A DNA stretch of 35,542 nt, taken from Candidatus Sumerlaeaceae bacterium. GTDB lineage: Bacteria; Sumerlaeota; Sumerlaeia; Sumerlaeales; Sumerlaeaceae. Positions 1 through 8,712 of this stretch are shown here, one piece after another. The position numbers were made by a program, and so were the translations under genes. The notes beneath the pieces were generated by a model. That model ran no database searches and was not told the DNA's origin. It saw nothing but the letters and a program-made list of their open reading frames with translations. Numbering within the stretch: the first letter of the stretch is position 1; each line of letters opens with the position of its first letter. The stretch spans positions 1 through 35,542 of the forward strand of contig JAIBAT010000150.1 in assembly GCA_019695055.1 (NCBI GenBank), given 5' to 3'.

Positions 1-924
1 AAGGAGCTCATTCCCCTTCTGGGGCTGGATGAGAAATCCCCCGTGAAGATTGAATTGGCTTTTGGCGGGGCCCGGTCCCTTGTGCGATTTGCCACGATTG
101 CCGATCGCAAATTTGCCCTGAGGGCTTATCCCGTCAGCCGCCGCGCCGAGGCGATCTCCCACCGCGATGCGTCCGCCCTGCTGTCGTGCCATGGGATTCT
201 TGTTCCGACCATCCTTCATTATTTCGACAACCCGCGCAACTACGGTGCTGTCTTTCTCGTGGAGGAATTCGTCGACGGTATTGAAAAGTCCGGGGACGCC
301 CTGCAACCGGACGACATACGGCAGATCGCGACGGAACTGGCCAGACTCCACTCCATCCACAGCAGCCAGTGGGGTCCCTTTGATGCGTTGCGCTCCGGGG
401 AAATGGGAACCACCCTATTCACGCGCATCAAGCGTCAGATTAGCCAACTGCGTCGAGCTGGCGCGCTAACCGGGTCGCAAGACGCCGTAAAACTCATTGA
501 CTGGTTCCAACACTGGGTGCCGGCGCTCAACAGCCTGCCCCACTATTCCCTGACCCATGGAAAAATCCGCCCCGGGAATGGCTTGTTTCTGCCCGACGGT
601 CGTTTTTGCCTGCTCGACACTGCAACCCTTGAGTGGGGCATTGGCGCACGAGATGTCGCCAAACTTTTTAGGAAAGTCTTCCTGGATGATAAGGCAAAGG
701 CTGAGTTCTTTCTCGCAGCGTATTTGCCTGGCTTGGAAGATTCAGACCGGACGCTGTTTCACCACTTCCAGACGTTTTTCGAACTTCACACCTCTGTGAC
801 GGACCTGGCCATGAAATCCGAGCGCCTGGACCGCTATAGCCACGAATGGGACGCGACCCGCCTGCCCGACGTGCAGGAGCAGATCGCGAACCTTTTGAAA
901 TCCCTGCCCAACCTGCCCGTTTAG
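1..924 (+). CDS. Phosphotransferase-fold (aminoglycoside/choline kinase-like) protein, 5'-partial, catalytic Asp missing
   Basis: The reading frame is open from base 1, so the true start probably lies outside the window; a GTG at 43 is the first start-like codon inside it. The protein looks like the APH/choline kinase fold: an N-lobe segment with an Ala-x-Arg strand (FALRAYP), a hinge-like hydrophobic stretch ending VEEFVDG, an LARLHSIH helix, then a Brenner-type loop and an LLDTATLEWG segment resembling the metal-binding DxD loop. The Brenner loop reads HGKIRPGN where active enzymes have HGDxxPxN, so Lys (codon 562-564) replaces the catalytic Asp while His and Asn stay in register. It may be a pseudokinase or a divergent phosphotransferase. 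The substrate cannot be inferred. It ends 104 bases before the next gene on the same strand. Confidence 0.7.
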   Translation, partial: KELIPLLGLDEKSPVKIELAFGGARSLVRFATIADRKFALRAYPVSRRAEAISHRDASALLSCHGILVPTILHYFDNPRNYGAVFLVEEFVDGIEKSGDALQPDDIRQIATELARLHSIHSSQWGPFDALRSGEMGTTLFTRIKRQISQLRRAGALTGSQDAVKLIDWFQHWVPALNSLPHYSLTHGKIRPGNGLFLPDGRFCLLDTATLEWGIGARDVAKLFRKVFLDDKAKAEFFLAAYLPGLEDSDRTLFHHFQTFFELHTSVTDLAMKSERLDRYSHEWDATRLPDVQEQIANLLKSLPNLPV

Positions 925-964
925 CCCACATGGGCCAACACGAATATCCCGCAGAGTGAGGTTG

Positions 965-978
965 CGTTTCGCGAAACG
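965..978. promoter_or_regulatory. 14-bp perfect palindrome upstream of the phosphoesterase gene
   Basis: A perfect palindrome (CGTTTCGCGAAACG) sits about 50 bases before the ATG at 1029, in the 104-base gap between two plus-strand genes. The symmetry and position suit a dimeric regulator site. A palindrome of this length is expected about twice by chance in 35 kb, so only its position supports the call. Confidence 0.25.
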
Positions 979-1028
979 GATCGCCAGAAAAAGAGCTTTG
1001 ATTGAGACGAAATGGAAAATGGACCACC

Positions 1029-3494
1029 ATGATAAACGGCTTCCTCCGAAACCTTAGTGCGGTCATCCTATTTGCGGCCGTGGCCGCTCCTTGCGGCGCG
1101 GCAGAATCCGAGACCTCCCCATCCCAAGGCATTTGGCTGCCCAACCAGTGGACACTGCGCCCGGCAGGGAAATCAGTTCCGACCGGGGATCTTCCCATAA
1201 GCATCGCGGTTTCGCCGGACGGAAAGTATGGGGCGGTATTGCATTGCGGATACGGCAAGCACGAGGTTCGCGTCTTTGACCTCGAATCCCAGAGGCAGGT
1301 TTCGGCCGCCCCTGTGGCGCGGGCATGGCTCGGATGTGCATTCTCCCCGGACGGAAGCAAACTTTTCATCAGCGGCGGTGCGGATGACGCGGTCATCGCC
1401 GCCAATTTTAAGAACGGGACCATTGACTCCTCCGTCACCCTGGCCCTGCGAGTCGAAGAAACCACAAAACCCTTGTGTTATCCCAGTGGCATAGCCGTGT
1501 CGCGCGACGGACGCGAGGCCTACGTGGCGCTTCAACACCTGAATCGCCTCATGCGGCTTGATCTCACGCACCCCAATGCCCCTCCGACGACCGTGACGGC
1601 TTTTGCCAATCCCCTCGCCTACCCGTACAAGGTCGTTATCCACCCTTCAAAGCCCCTGGCTTATGTATCACTTTGGGGCGGAGGTGCGGTCTCGGAAGTT
1701 TCCCTGCCATATGGCGAACGCAAGTTGATCCCGACCCAGAATCACCCGAATGACATGGTCATCTCGGCCGATGGTAAGCGCCTTTTTGTGGCTTGCGCCA
1801 ATTCTAACCAGGTGGACGTCATCGACACAGTGGCCCGCCGGGTCACTGAGCGGCTCACAATCTCGCTTTATCCCAACATGCCCGCGGGCTCGACCCCCAA
1901 CGGCCTCGCCCTGAGCCCCGATGGACAAACCCTGCTTGTCGCCAATGCCGACAACAACAACCTCGCTGTGTTTGACGTTTCCAAGCCCGGCAACTCTGTG
2001 TCCCGCGGATTCATCCCCACGGGCTGGTATCCCACAGCCGTGGCCTTTGGGCCAAAGAACACCATAGTGGTCGCCAACGGCAAGGGGAACGGGAGCAAGC
2101 CCAACCCCGATGGGCCAAATCCCGGCAGGGACAGAGGCGAGGGAAAAGCCAAACAATACATTGGCGGATTACTCAAGGGCTCCATTTCCTTCCTACCGAA
2201 TCCCGACGCAACCGCGCTCGCGCGATACACTGCGGATGCCTACAAGTGCTCTCCCCTTCGCGCCGACCTCATGCCCGTGGAGTCCCAAAGCGGGAACCCC
2301 ATACCTGCAAAGGTGGGCGACCCGAGCCCCATCAAGCATGTGGTCTATATCGTGAAGGAAAACCGAACCTATGACCAGGTCCTCGGCGACATGCCCAATG
2401 GGAATGGCGACCCGTCGCTGTGCCTGTTCGACGAAAGGGTCAGCCCCAATCACCACGCCCTGGCCCGCGAATGGGCCCTGCTCGACAACTTTTACGTCGA
2501 GGCGGAAATCAGCGCCGACGGCCATGAATGGTCCATGGGGGCCTACGCGAATGATTATGTGGAAAAAACATGGCCATCCCTATACGGCAAGCACGGCCGC
2601 GAGCTTCTCAAATACCCCGCTGAGGGCAGCACGCCGCTTGGCGATGCCGACGACGGCCACCTGTGGGATCGCGCAAAAGAGAAGGGCATTACCTACCGCA
2701 GTTATGGCGAATGGGTGAGCGGCGCCGGCCCCAAAGGGAAGGGAAAAACCTCCGCAAAGAACCTGAAGGGACATTTTGATCCCTATTATTCGGGCTTTGA
2801 CATGAAGGTCAGCGACCTCGACCGCTCGAAAGAATTCCTGCGGGAGCTCGCAGAATTTGAGCGCAAGAAGCAGTACCCGTCCCTCACCATCGTGCGCCTC
2901 CCCAACGACCACACAGCAGGTACAAGTAGAAAAATGCGCACCCCCCGCGCCTTTGTGGCCCAAAATGACCTGGCCCTTGGGCAGATTATTGAAGGCCTCT
3001 CCCATTCCTCCTTCTGGCCCAACATGGCCATCTTTGTACTTGAGGACGACGCCCAGAACGGCCCCGACCATGTGGATGCCCATCGCAGCATTTTCTTCGT
3101 GGCCAGCCCGTACGCAAAGCGCGGAATCGTCGAGCACACGATGTATTCCACCACCAGCGTGCTGCGGACCATGGAGCTGATCCTGGGCCTGCGCCCGCTC
3201 AGCCAGTTCGACGCGGCTGCGCGGCCGATGTATAACTTGTTTACCTCCGCGCCGGACGCGCGCCCCTACAAGTGCCTGGCAGCCACCTATGACATCAACG
3301 AAATGAATGGCCGAAACGCACCCATGCAGGAAGAGTCTGCCATGCTGAACCTGAACCGCGAAGACTCAAATCCGGATGTCTGGTTCAATGAAATCATTTG
3401 GAAATCAGTTCATGGCGCCGACAGCGTGATGCCGGCCCCTGTACGCGCCGCCTTCGTGATGCCGTTGCCTGAAAAGGATGGGGACGACGACTGA
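1029..3494 (+). CDS. Secreted YVTN beta-propeller / phosphoesterase (PF04185-like) fusion protein
   Basis: A signal peptide is clear (MINGFLRNLSAVILFAAVAAPCGAA), which argues for ATG 1029 over the in-frame TTG at 1002. Residues of roughly 40-370 form YVTN/YncE-type propeller blades with repeated SPDGK, VANADNNNLAVFD and similar motifs. The C-terminal half is a phosphoesterase/acid phosphatase-type domain: it opens with VVYIVKENRTYDQVLGD, whose Glu-Asn pair is the family's N-terminal metal site, has an ISADGHEW motif, and near the end carries EDDAQNGPDHVDAHR, matching the second metal site. This architecture is known as bifunctional YncE/alkaline phosphatase family protein. It probably hydrolyses phosphoesters outside the cytoplasm; the natural substrate is unknown. 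It converges with the FHA-EAL gene, with only 17 bases between stop codons. Confidence 0.9.
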   Translation: MINGFLRNLSAVILFAAVAAPCGAAESETSPSQGIWLPNQWTLRPAGKSVPTGDLPISIAVSPDGKYGAVLHCGYGKHEVRVFDLESQRQVSAAPVARAWLGCAFSPDGSKLFISGGADDAVIAANFKNGTIDSSVTLALRVEETTKPLCYPSGIAVSRDGREAYVALQHLNRLMRLDLTHPNAPPTTVTAFANPLAYPYKVVIHPSKPLAYVSLWGGGAVSEVSLPYGERKLIPTQNHPNDMVISADGKRLFVACANSNQVDVIDTVARRVTERLTISLYPNMPAGSTPNGLALSPDGQTLLVANADNNNLAVFDVSKPGNSVSRGFIPTGWYPTAVAFGPKNTIVVANGKGNGSKPNPDGPNPGRDRGEGKAKQYIGGLLKGSISFLPNPDATALARYTADAYKCSPLRADLMPVESQSGNPIPAKVGDPSPIKHVVYIVKENRTYDQVLGDMPNGNGDPSLCLFDERVSPNHHALAREWALLDNFYVEAEISADGHEWSMGAYANDYVEKTWPSLYGKHGRELLKYPAEGSTPLGDADDGHLWDRAKEKGITYRSYGEWVSGAGPKGKGKTSAKNLKGHFDPYYSGFDMKVSDLDRSKEFLRELAEFERKKQYPSLTIVRLPNDHTAGTSRKMRTPRAFVAQNDLALGQIIEGLSHSSFWPNMAIFVLEDDAQNGPDHVDAHRSIFFVASPYAKRGIVEHTMYSTTSVLRTMELILGLRPLSQFDAAARPMYNLFTSAPDARPYKCLAATYDINEMNGRNAPMQEESAMLNLNREDSNPDVWFNEIIWKSVHGADSVMPAPVRAAFVMPLPEKDGDDD

Positions 3495-3511
3495 AACGGA
3501 AGGGCTTGGAG

Positions 3512-4654
3512 TTACTCTGAAACCGGCGGCGGGGTGGGTAACGTTGGTGAATCCACCTGATAGCTTTCCACCGTTTTCGGGCGGCCAAAATAGTATCCCT
3601 GCCCGCTGTCAAAACCAAGCTGGCGGCAGGCCTCCGCTTCCTCGGGCACCTCAATTCCCTCCGCCAGGGTTTCCACGCCAACGTCCCGGGCAAACTTGAT
3701 GAGCATTTCCACCATTTGCTGGCGCTGCTGAGGTGCCTTGTGAATGCCCTGGACAAGGCTGATGTCAAATTTCAGGTAATCCGGTGGAACCTCCACCAAT
3801 TCCACGAGGCGGGCCTGACCCGCACCAAAATCGTCATACGCCACACGAATGCCTAGCTCCTTGAGTTCGGCGCGGAAAGCCTGAATGGATGCCACGTCTG
3901 TTACCAGGCTTTCATGGACCTCCATGGTCAGATCCACCGTTGGGTATTCCGATCGCAAACCCTCCAATGCCTTCAAGAGCCGGGAAACGGTTTGCATCTC
4001 GGCAGGGTGCACGTTAAGAAACAGCGCATGGGGTTTGGGCATGCGCCCCACCGCCTCAAGACTGGCGGCACGAAAAATCCTGCTTAACTCATCCTCAAGC
4101 CGCAATTGGCCCGCCACGCGAAACAAATCCTTGGGCAGTGTAAAGAAATTGTCCAGTGTTCCCCGCCCCAGGGCCTCGTAAGAAAAGATCGTCCTGTCGG
4201 CCAGGCGGACCAGGGGCTGGAAAACCGGTTGCACTGCCTGGGTATTGATCATGTCCAGCAATTCCCTCATGCCGGTTTCCAGGTCCCTTGGCAATTGCGC
4301 CTCGAAACTCAACGTGTCCATGAAGGGGTCGTTCAAGCCCGCATCCTCTTGCAACAGCCTGAATTCGCAGGTTCCAAAATGGACTACATCCCCAGGCGCC
4401 ACCGCAGCAGGAGCCTCAAGTCTTTCGCGGTTGAGAAACGTCCCATTGCGACTGCCGAGGTCGCGCAACATCAGTTTGTCCGCCTCTTCGTAGAACTCGG
4501 CGTGGGTGCGGGATATGTTGATGAAATTCAGGGGCAGCGGAAGGGTTGAAAGCCGCCCCACGCGAAAAGGTATGGAGGTAATGGGGATTCGCTGGAGCAC
4601 CTTCTGCTCATCGGTGAATCCCTCAAGATACCATTTTGGCTCGTCTGTTTGCAT
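3512..4654 (-). CDS. FHA-EAL fusion protein, predicted c-di-GMP phosphodiesterase
   Basis: Residues of about 20-100 form an FHA domain with canonical phosphothreonine-binding marks (VGR at 32-34, SRTH at 48-51, SRNGT at 68-72). Residues of about 130-360 form an EAL domain. Residues expected for c-di-GMP hydrolysis are present: Glu160 of the EAL motif, Asn214, Glu245, Asp274-Asp275 (YDDFG), Lys295, Glu332 (AEGIE) and Gln352 (GQGYYFGRP). It is therefore probably an active cytoplasmic phosphodiesterase whose activity or location is set by binding a phosphorylated partner. A good Shine-Dalgarno (GGAAGAG) lies about 4-6 bases before the ATG. It sits 94 bases downstream of frr on the same strand, so co-transcription with pyrH-frr is possible. 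No membrane segment or GGDEF domain is visible. Confidence 0.92.
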   Translation of the reverse strand: MQTDEPKWYLEGFTDEQKVLQRIPITSIPFRVGRLSTLPLPLNFINISRTHAEFYEEADKLMLRDLGSRNGTFLNRERLEAPAAVAPGDVVHFGTCEFRLLQEDAGLNDPFMDTLSFEAQLPRDLETGMRELLDMINTQAVQPVFQPLVRLADRTIFSYEALGRGTLDNFFTLPKDLFRVAGQLRLEDELSRIFRAASLEAVGRMPKPHALFLNVHPAEMQTVSRLLKALEGLRSEYPTVDLTMEVHESLVTDVASIQAFRAELKELGIRVAYDDFGAGQARLVELVEVPPDYLKFDISLVQGIHKAPQQRQQMVEMLIKFARDVGVETLAEGIEVPEEAEACRQLGFDSGQGYYFGRPKTVESYQVDSPTLPTPPPVSE

Positions 4655-4723
4655 GGAACTCTTCCGGCAAAATGGGTGCGGGAACTGCCAACGGAAGTCT
4701 GCCTGTCATGAATGTCCGATTTG

Positions 4724-4741
4724 GCGGCCTTTCAGGGCCGC
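4724..4741 (-). terminator. GC-rich hairpin between frr and the FHA-EAL gene
   Basis: Perfect 6-bp arms GCGGCC/GGCCGC around a 6-base loop lie 8 bases past the frr stop codon on the minus strand. No T run follows, so it is at best a weak or factor-assisted terminator, or an mRNA processing or stability hairpin. Confidence 0.3.
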
Positions 4742-4748
4742 AGGGACG

Positions 4749-5309
4749 TCAGACTTCCATGACCTCCTTCTCCTTGCGCTCCACGAGGTCGTCCACTTCC
4801 TTCACATATTTATCCGTGATTTCTTGAAGCTTGTGCTTGGCCTTTTCCAGGTCGTCCTCGGTGATCTCGTGTTCCTTCTCGATCTTCTTGATCTCGTCCA
4901 TGCCGTGGCGACGAATGTTACGCACCGCCACGCGGCCCTCCTCGGCGTATTTTTTCGCAAGCTTGACGATATCCTTGCGTCGCTCCTCCGTGAGCGGGGG
5001 AATCGACAGCCGTATGACCTTGCCATCGTTGTTCGGTGTCAGTCCCAGGTTGGCGACGGTGATTGCCTTTTCGATGGGATGAATCTGTGATTTATCGAAC
5101 GGCGTGATCATAATGGTGCGCGAATCCGGCGTGGAAATCGTCGCCACCTGCTTCAGCGGCATTTTCGTGCCATAGGCTTCCACGTGGACCGCGTCCACAA
5201 GCGCCGTCGAGGCTCGCCCCGTGCGCAGGGAATTAAACTCGCGGTCCACGGCCTCCACGGCCTTGTGCATCTTTTCCTGTGCTTCCTTGTAAATCGCATT
5301 AAGTGGCAT
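4749..5309 (-). CDS. frr: Ribosome recycling factor
   Basis: Ribosome recycling factor, 186 residues, the usual family length. With EF-G it splits post-termination ribosomes into subunits. The conserved features are visible: the N-terminal helix running into [11 protein letters not shown], the central [17 protein letters not shown] beta domain, [37 protein letters not shown], and the lysine/glutamate-rich C-terminal helix ending [11 protein letters not shown]. The ATG at 5309 is preferred over the upstream start at 5327 because GGAGGAG sits 7 bases before it and the protein then begins where homologues begin. The start overlaps the end of pyrH by 11 bases, the conserved pyrH-frr arrangement. 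Confidence 0.98.
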   Translation of the reverse strand: MPLNAIYKEAQEKMHKAVEAVDREFNSLRTGRASTALVDAVHVEAYGTKMPLKQVATISTPDSRTIMITPFDKSQIHPIEKAITVANLGLTPNNDGKVIRLSIPPLTEERRKDIVKLAKKYAEEGRVAVRNIRRHGMDEIKKIEKEHEITEDDLEKAKHKLQEITDKYVKEVDDLVERKEKEVMEV

Positions 5310-6030
5310 GTGAGTCTCCTCCGACAAATGTTCCTACTTTTTCTCCTGAAATCACCCGCAGGATGTTGCCCTTCTTGTGCAGGTCAAACACAATAATGGG
5401 AATCTTGTTTTCCCGGCAGAGCGAGATTGCCGTCGCGTCCATCACCCGCAAATCCGCTGTCAGCGTTTCCGTAAAGGTCACGGTTTCATAGAACTTTGCC
5501 GTGGGATCCTTGTGCGGATCCGCCGAGTAGACGCCCTCGACATTCGTAGCCTTCAGAATCACGTCGGCATCAATTTCCGCGCCGCGCAGCGCCGCCGCGG
5601 TATCCGTCGTGAAGAACGGATTGCCGGTGCCGCAGGCAAAAATCACCACACGCCCCTTTTCAAGGTGCCGGATGGCGCGACGGCGAATGTAAGTCTCGGC
5701 CACCTCCTGGATTTGCAGGGCGCTCAGGACCCGCGTCGGCAGGCCGTGCTTCTCGAACACCGCCTGGAGCGCCATGGCATTGACCATGGTCGTCAGCATG
5801 CCCATGTAATCCGCCACAGCCTGATCGATGTCTTTTTGCTTGGCGCCACGCATGAAATTGCCGCCACCGATTACGATGGCCAACTCCACCTTTGTGTCCG
5901 CAACCACGCCCGCAATCTCGTCCGCCAGCGAAGCCACGAAACCGTAATCAATGCCAAAATCCTGCGAACCCTTGAGGGCCTCGCCCGAAAGCTTCAGTAA
6001 AACCCGTTTGTAGGGTCGTCGTTCACTCAT
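5299..6030 (-). CDS. pyrH: Uridylate kinase (UMP kinase)
   Basis: UMP kinase of the amino acid kinase fold, 243 residues, making UDP from UMP and ATP in pyrimidine nucleotide synthesis. Visible motifs: [12 protein letters not shown] at the start, [10 protein letters not shown], the [16 protein letters not shown] helix, [35 protein letters not shown] (given only as landmark blocks), [31 protein letters not shown] and the C-terminal [16 protein letters not shown]. The frame stays open upstream to 6642 but that part opposes the next gene and lacks family similarity. ATG 6030 gives the normal N-terminus; ATG 6042 is a less likely alternative. It heads a minus-strand operon with frr. rpsB and tsf, which often precede it, are not adjacent here. 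Confidence 0.97.
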   Translation of the reverse strand: MSERRPYKRVLLKLSGEALKGSQDFGIDYGFVASLADEIAGVVADTKVELAIVIGGGNFMRGAKQKDIDQAVADYMGMLTTMVNAMALQAVFEKHGLPTRVLSALQIQEVAETYIRRRAIRHLEKGRVVIFACGTGNPFFTTDTAAALRGAEIDADVILKATNVEGVYSADPHKDPTAKFYETVTFTETLTADLRVMDATAISLCRENKIPIIVFDLHKKGNILRVISGEKVGTFVGGDSHAT

Positions 6031-6162
6031 ACAAGACACCATGCCAGACCCTGCAGGGGGCGAAATCAAGGGGTTAGTGCTGCAGTCGAAAATGCCAGTT
6101 TCCGCTTGTGAATAAGGCTTTTCCCCATTCTCTCTGGCCCAGTTTCCGGAAAGGCAAACTGC

Positions 6163-7299
6163 GTGCAATTGGTTCGCGATTTTGACATCGTAAAGACAGC
6201 GGTCCGTGGGGCCAAAACCGCCGTCCTCCTTGCCTTGGCGACGGCCTGTACATCCACTCCGGCTACCACCGCCACGGCCTTTGGCGCTCAATCTCCCGAT
6301 TCCACCCTGACAGCACCGCTTCGCCTCCAGCTCGAAATCACTGTGACCGCCACCATCGACGAGGTGCTTACCGGAACGGCGCTGGCCGAGGCCAATCGCA
6401 CCATGGGGATTCCGGAGGACACCTCCCCCACCCTTAAGCTTTGGTCCGCAGATCTCCAGGATCACTTCGGCCAGCAGGACGTGAAGCTGCTGGAATGCGA
6501 ACCCAAACCCACGCGGACTGAGATCGACCCGGAAAATGGGAATCGGATTTTCCTCTGGGATTTTTCTCGTGACCTGAAATCCAGCCAGACGCTCAAAGTT
6601 CGCCGCCGCTACACGCTTACAAATTGCTTCTACGATCCTCATGTCACTTCAGCAACCGTCGGGAATTACAAACCGGACGATTCCCAGGTCGCTTTCTATA
6701 CCGCCTCCGAGCCTTACCTCGAATTGACAGACGATATTACCTCGGCGGCCCGCATCGCCGTTGGGGACGAAACCAATCCCCTCGAAAAAGCCCGCCGCAT
6801 ATTTCAGTATGTCCGCAAGCACATGACCTACGCGTATCCCCCGCCCGGCGGTCGTGGCGCTTCAATTGCGCTGGCCTGTGGGAAGGGCGACTGCGGCCAG
6901 TACGCCGACCTTTTCACCGCCCTGTGCCGCGCGCAGGGATTGCCGGCCCGGATGGGTGCCGGATTCCATCTTTTCTTTAGCAAGTCGGGTGATGGCCAAA
7001 CAACGGTCGGTTCCCATGCCTGGGCTGAACTCATGCTCCCCGACGGCTCCTGGGTTCCTGTGGACCCGACCGTCGACGAGGACAGGTACTTTGCCCGCAA
7101 ACTCGACAACACCCACATCACCGCATCCGTGGGCCGCAACATTCGCCTGCCTGAGGCTCCGGAATCGACGACTTACGCCCTTACGGAAATGGAGCACGGC
7201 CGCACTCCTTTCATGCAGAGCTGTACGGAATTTCTCTCGGGTGTTAAGGGCAAGGTGTCCGTCTCGCGGCGCGCCGTTAAGCTGAATTCTGCCGACTAA
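6163..7299 (+). CDS. Secreted transglutaminase-like (papain-fold) protein
   Basis: The C-terminal half is a transglutaminase-like core with an intact Cys-His-Asp triad: Cys244 in [12 protein letters not shown], His285 in GSHAWAEL and Asp301 in VPVDPT. The N-terminal half is a beta-rich domain common in front of bacterial transglutaminase-like cores. The N-terminus has a hydrophobic stretch ([12 protein letters not shown]), which could be a signal peptide or a weak lipobox with Cys near position 29. The start is a GTG with GGAAAGG about 8 bases upstream. Family members act as proteases or amidases as often as crosslinkers, so the reaction is not assigned. It is divergent from pyrH and followed by the SMP-30 gene after 58 bases, probably in one transcript. 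Confidence 0.88.
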   Translation: MQLVRDFDIVKTAVRGAKTAVLLALATACTSTPATTATAFGAQSPDSTLTAPLRLQLEITVTATIDEVLTGTALAEANRTMGIPEDTSPTLKLWSADLQDHFGQQDVKLLECEPKPTRTEIDPENGNRIFLWDFSRDLKSSQTLKVRRRYTLTNCFYDPHVTSATVGNYKPDDSQVAFYTASEPYLELTDDITSAARIAVGDETNPLEKARRIFQYVRKHMTYAYPPPGGRGASIALACGKGDCGQYADLFTALCRAQGLPARMGAGFHLFFSKSGDGQTTVGSHAWAELMLPDGSWVPVDPTVDEDRYFARKLDNTHITASVGRNIRLPEAPESTTYALTEMEHGRTPFMQSCTEFLSGVKGKVSVSRRAVKLNSAD

Positions 7300-7357
7300 T
7301 CCTTCGCCAGGAAGCATTCATGCTTGAAACCGGAATTCCCGAAACACAGTTTGAGCC

Positions 7358-8266
7358 ATGATTTTCTGCCGCCTATGGTGCATCGCGGGGCTTCTTGCCT
7401 GCGTCGCGCCGGCCATCGCCGCCTCCGAAGGGGATTCCATGTCATCCACCATCACTGTTGAGAAGATTGCCGAAGGCTTCGTATTCCCCGAGGGGCCGGT
7501 TTGGCACCCCGAAGGTTACCTCATCTTCTCCGACGTCCATGGCGCCACCATCGAGAAGATCAAACCCGAGGGCGGATCCGAAACGTGGTTCAGCAAGGGC
7601 AAGAAAACCAATGGCACGATCATGAGCCCGGACGGCAAACACATTTACGCCTGCTGTTATTCCGAGCGCGAGCTTCTGGAAATTGATCCCAAAACACGGG
7701 AATTTCGCGTGTTGACCAACAAGTGCGGCGACATGCTCTTCAACAACGTCAACGACGTGGCCGTGGACAAAGCAGGCCATGTTTTCTTTACTGACCCAAA
7801 CTGGGCCCCCAAACCCGAACATGTTCAGGGAATCTACCGCTACTCACCCAAAGACGGCCAAACGACTCTGGCAGCCGCCGTAGATAAGCAACCCAACGGC
7901 CTTGTCGTCAGTCCCGATCAACAGTGGCTTTATGTGGACCGCTCGGGCGGCCATGACATTTGGCGCTTTCGCCTGAGTCCCAACGGGGAACTCTCCGAAG
8001 GCCAGCAATGGGTCAAACTCGAACCCAAAGCCGAGCCCGACGGCATGACCATCGACAGCAAGGGTAATCTCTACGTGGCACAGGCCGGAAACGGAAAACT
8101 ATGCGTGCTTTCACCCGAAGGCAAGGTGCTGCACCTGATTCCCATCGTCGACAGGATGGCGACCAACTGTGAGTTTGAGGGCGGGAATGAGAAGATTCTC
8201 TACGTGACCGGCGGCGGCAAGCAGGGCACCCGCCAGGGTGCCGTCTGGAAAGTTCGTTTTCCCTGA
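7358..8266 (+). CDS. Secreted SMP-30/gluconolactonase/LRE-like beta-propeller protein
   Basis: A signal peptide (residues 1 to about 22, ending APAIAA) is followed by a six-bladed SMP-30-type propeller. Characteristic features are FPEGPVWHPEGYLIFSDV near the start (metal-ligand Glu), FNNVNDVAVDKAGHVFFTD (Asn ligand), QPNGLVVSPD, and EPDGMTIDSKGNLYVAQ (Asp ligand). The family contains calcium- or zinc-dependent lactonases; export suggests a role on extracytoplasmic sugar lactones or related esters, but the substrate cannot be read from sequence. It is tail-to-tail with the small membrane protein gene, with two bases between stop codons. Confidence 0.9.
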   Translation: MIFCRLWCIAGLLACVAPAIAASEGDSMSSTITVEKIAEGFVFPEGPVWHPEGYLIFSDVHGATIEKIKPEGGSETWFSKGKKTNGTIMSPDGKHIYACCYSERELLEIDPKTREFRVLTNKCGDMLFNNVNDVAVDKAGHVFFTDPNWAPKPEHVQGIYRYSPKDGQTTLAAAVDKQPNGLVVSPDQQWLYVDRSGGHDIWRFRLSPNGELSEGQQWVKLEPKAEPDGMTIDSKGNLYVAQAGNGKLCVLSPEGKVLHLIPIVDRMATNCEFEGGNEKILYVTGGGKQGTRQGAVWKVRFP

Positions 8267-8268
8267 GG

Positions 8269-8658
8269 CTACTTGACCCCGCCACCAATGTAGAGCAGCA
8301 TAACAGGCAACAGGAACCCAGCCGCGAGGCATGCCCAGACTTTCCATTTCTCCTTGGTGAACTGGAAAGCCATCAATACTCCCAGGATCGTGGTCGCGAT
8401 AAACCCGAATGTCATGGCCACCACGAACCACTGGAACGGTTTGGAACTGTGGACCTCGGCCTCACCCAATTGCATATGCTGGCTCGTATGGACGTCCGAC
8501 AGGATGGAAAGCACTTTGGGCGCGGGATGCTCATCCGAGCCAGACTGCAGTTCAAATGTCTGCCATGCGCCGGAAATGGCGAAGAACAGCAGCATCGGAG
8601 CAAACACCACACCCATATAGAGGTGAAGTCTACGGATTCTGACGATGGGAAGTTTCAT
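8269..8658 (-). CDS. Small membrane protein resembling a PepSY-associated TM module
   Basis: 129 residues from ATG 8658; a GTG at 8664 is an alternative. The N-terminus (VRIRRLHLYMGVVFAPMLLFFAISG) resembles the first helix of PepSY-associated transmembrane proteins: basic residues and His before a helix ending with a Ser-Gly. A polar loop of about 45 residues with several His follows, then two more hydrophobic helices (about 75-97 and 107-125). No enzymatic motif is visible. Such proteins are linked with iron or heme uptake or reductase complexes, but this one lacks any recognisable PepSY domain. It lies 54 bases downstream of the metallophosphoesterase and is probably the last gene of the FHA operon. 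Confidence 0.7.
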   Translation of the reverse strand: MKLPIVRIRRLHLYMGVVFAPMLLFFAISGAWQTFELQSGSDEHPAPKVLSILSDVHTSQHMQLGEAEVHSSKPFQWFVVAMTFGFIATTILGVLMAFQFTKEKWKVWACLAAGFLLPVMLLYIGGGVK

Positions 8659-8712
8659 GGCCACATTGCCGGAGAATCAGCCGCGCAAATCAAGCACAAC
8701 GGAACGAGAAAC

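Noticed and set aside
668..1465. 265-residue minus-strand ORF
   Set aside because: Antisense to two supported plus-strand genes; composition is Pro/Ser/Arg-rich without domain motifs.
6031..6642. N-terminal extension of the pyrH frame by 204 residues
   Set aside because: It lies opposite the transglutaminase-like gene, lacks family similarity and the normal UMP kinase N-terminus starts at 6030.
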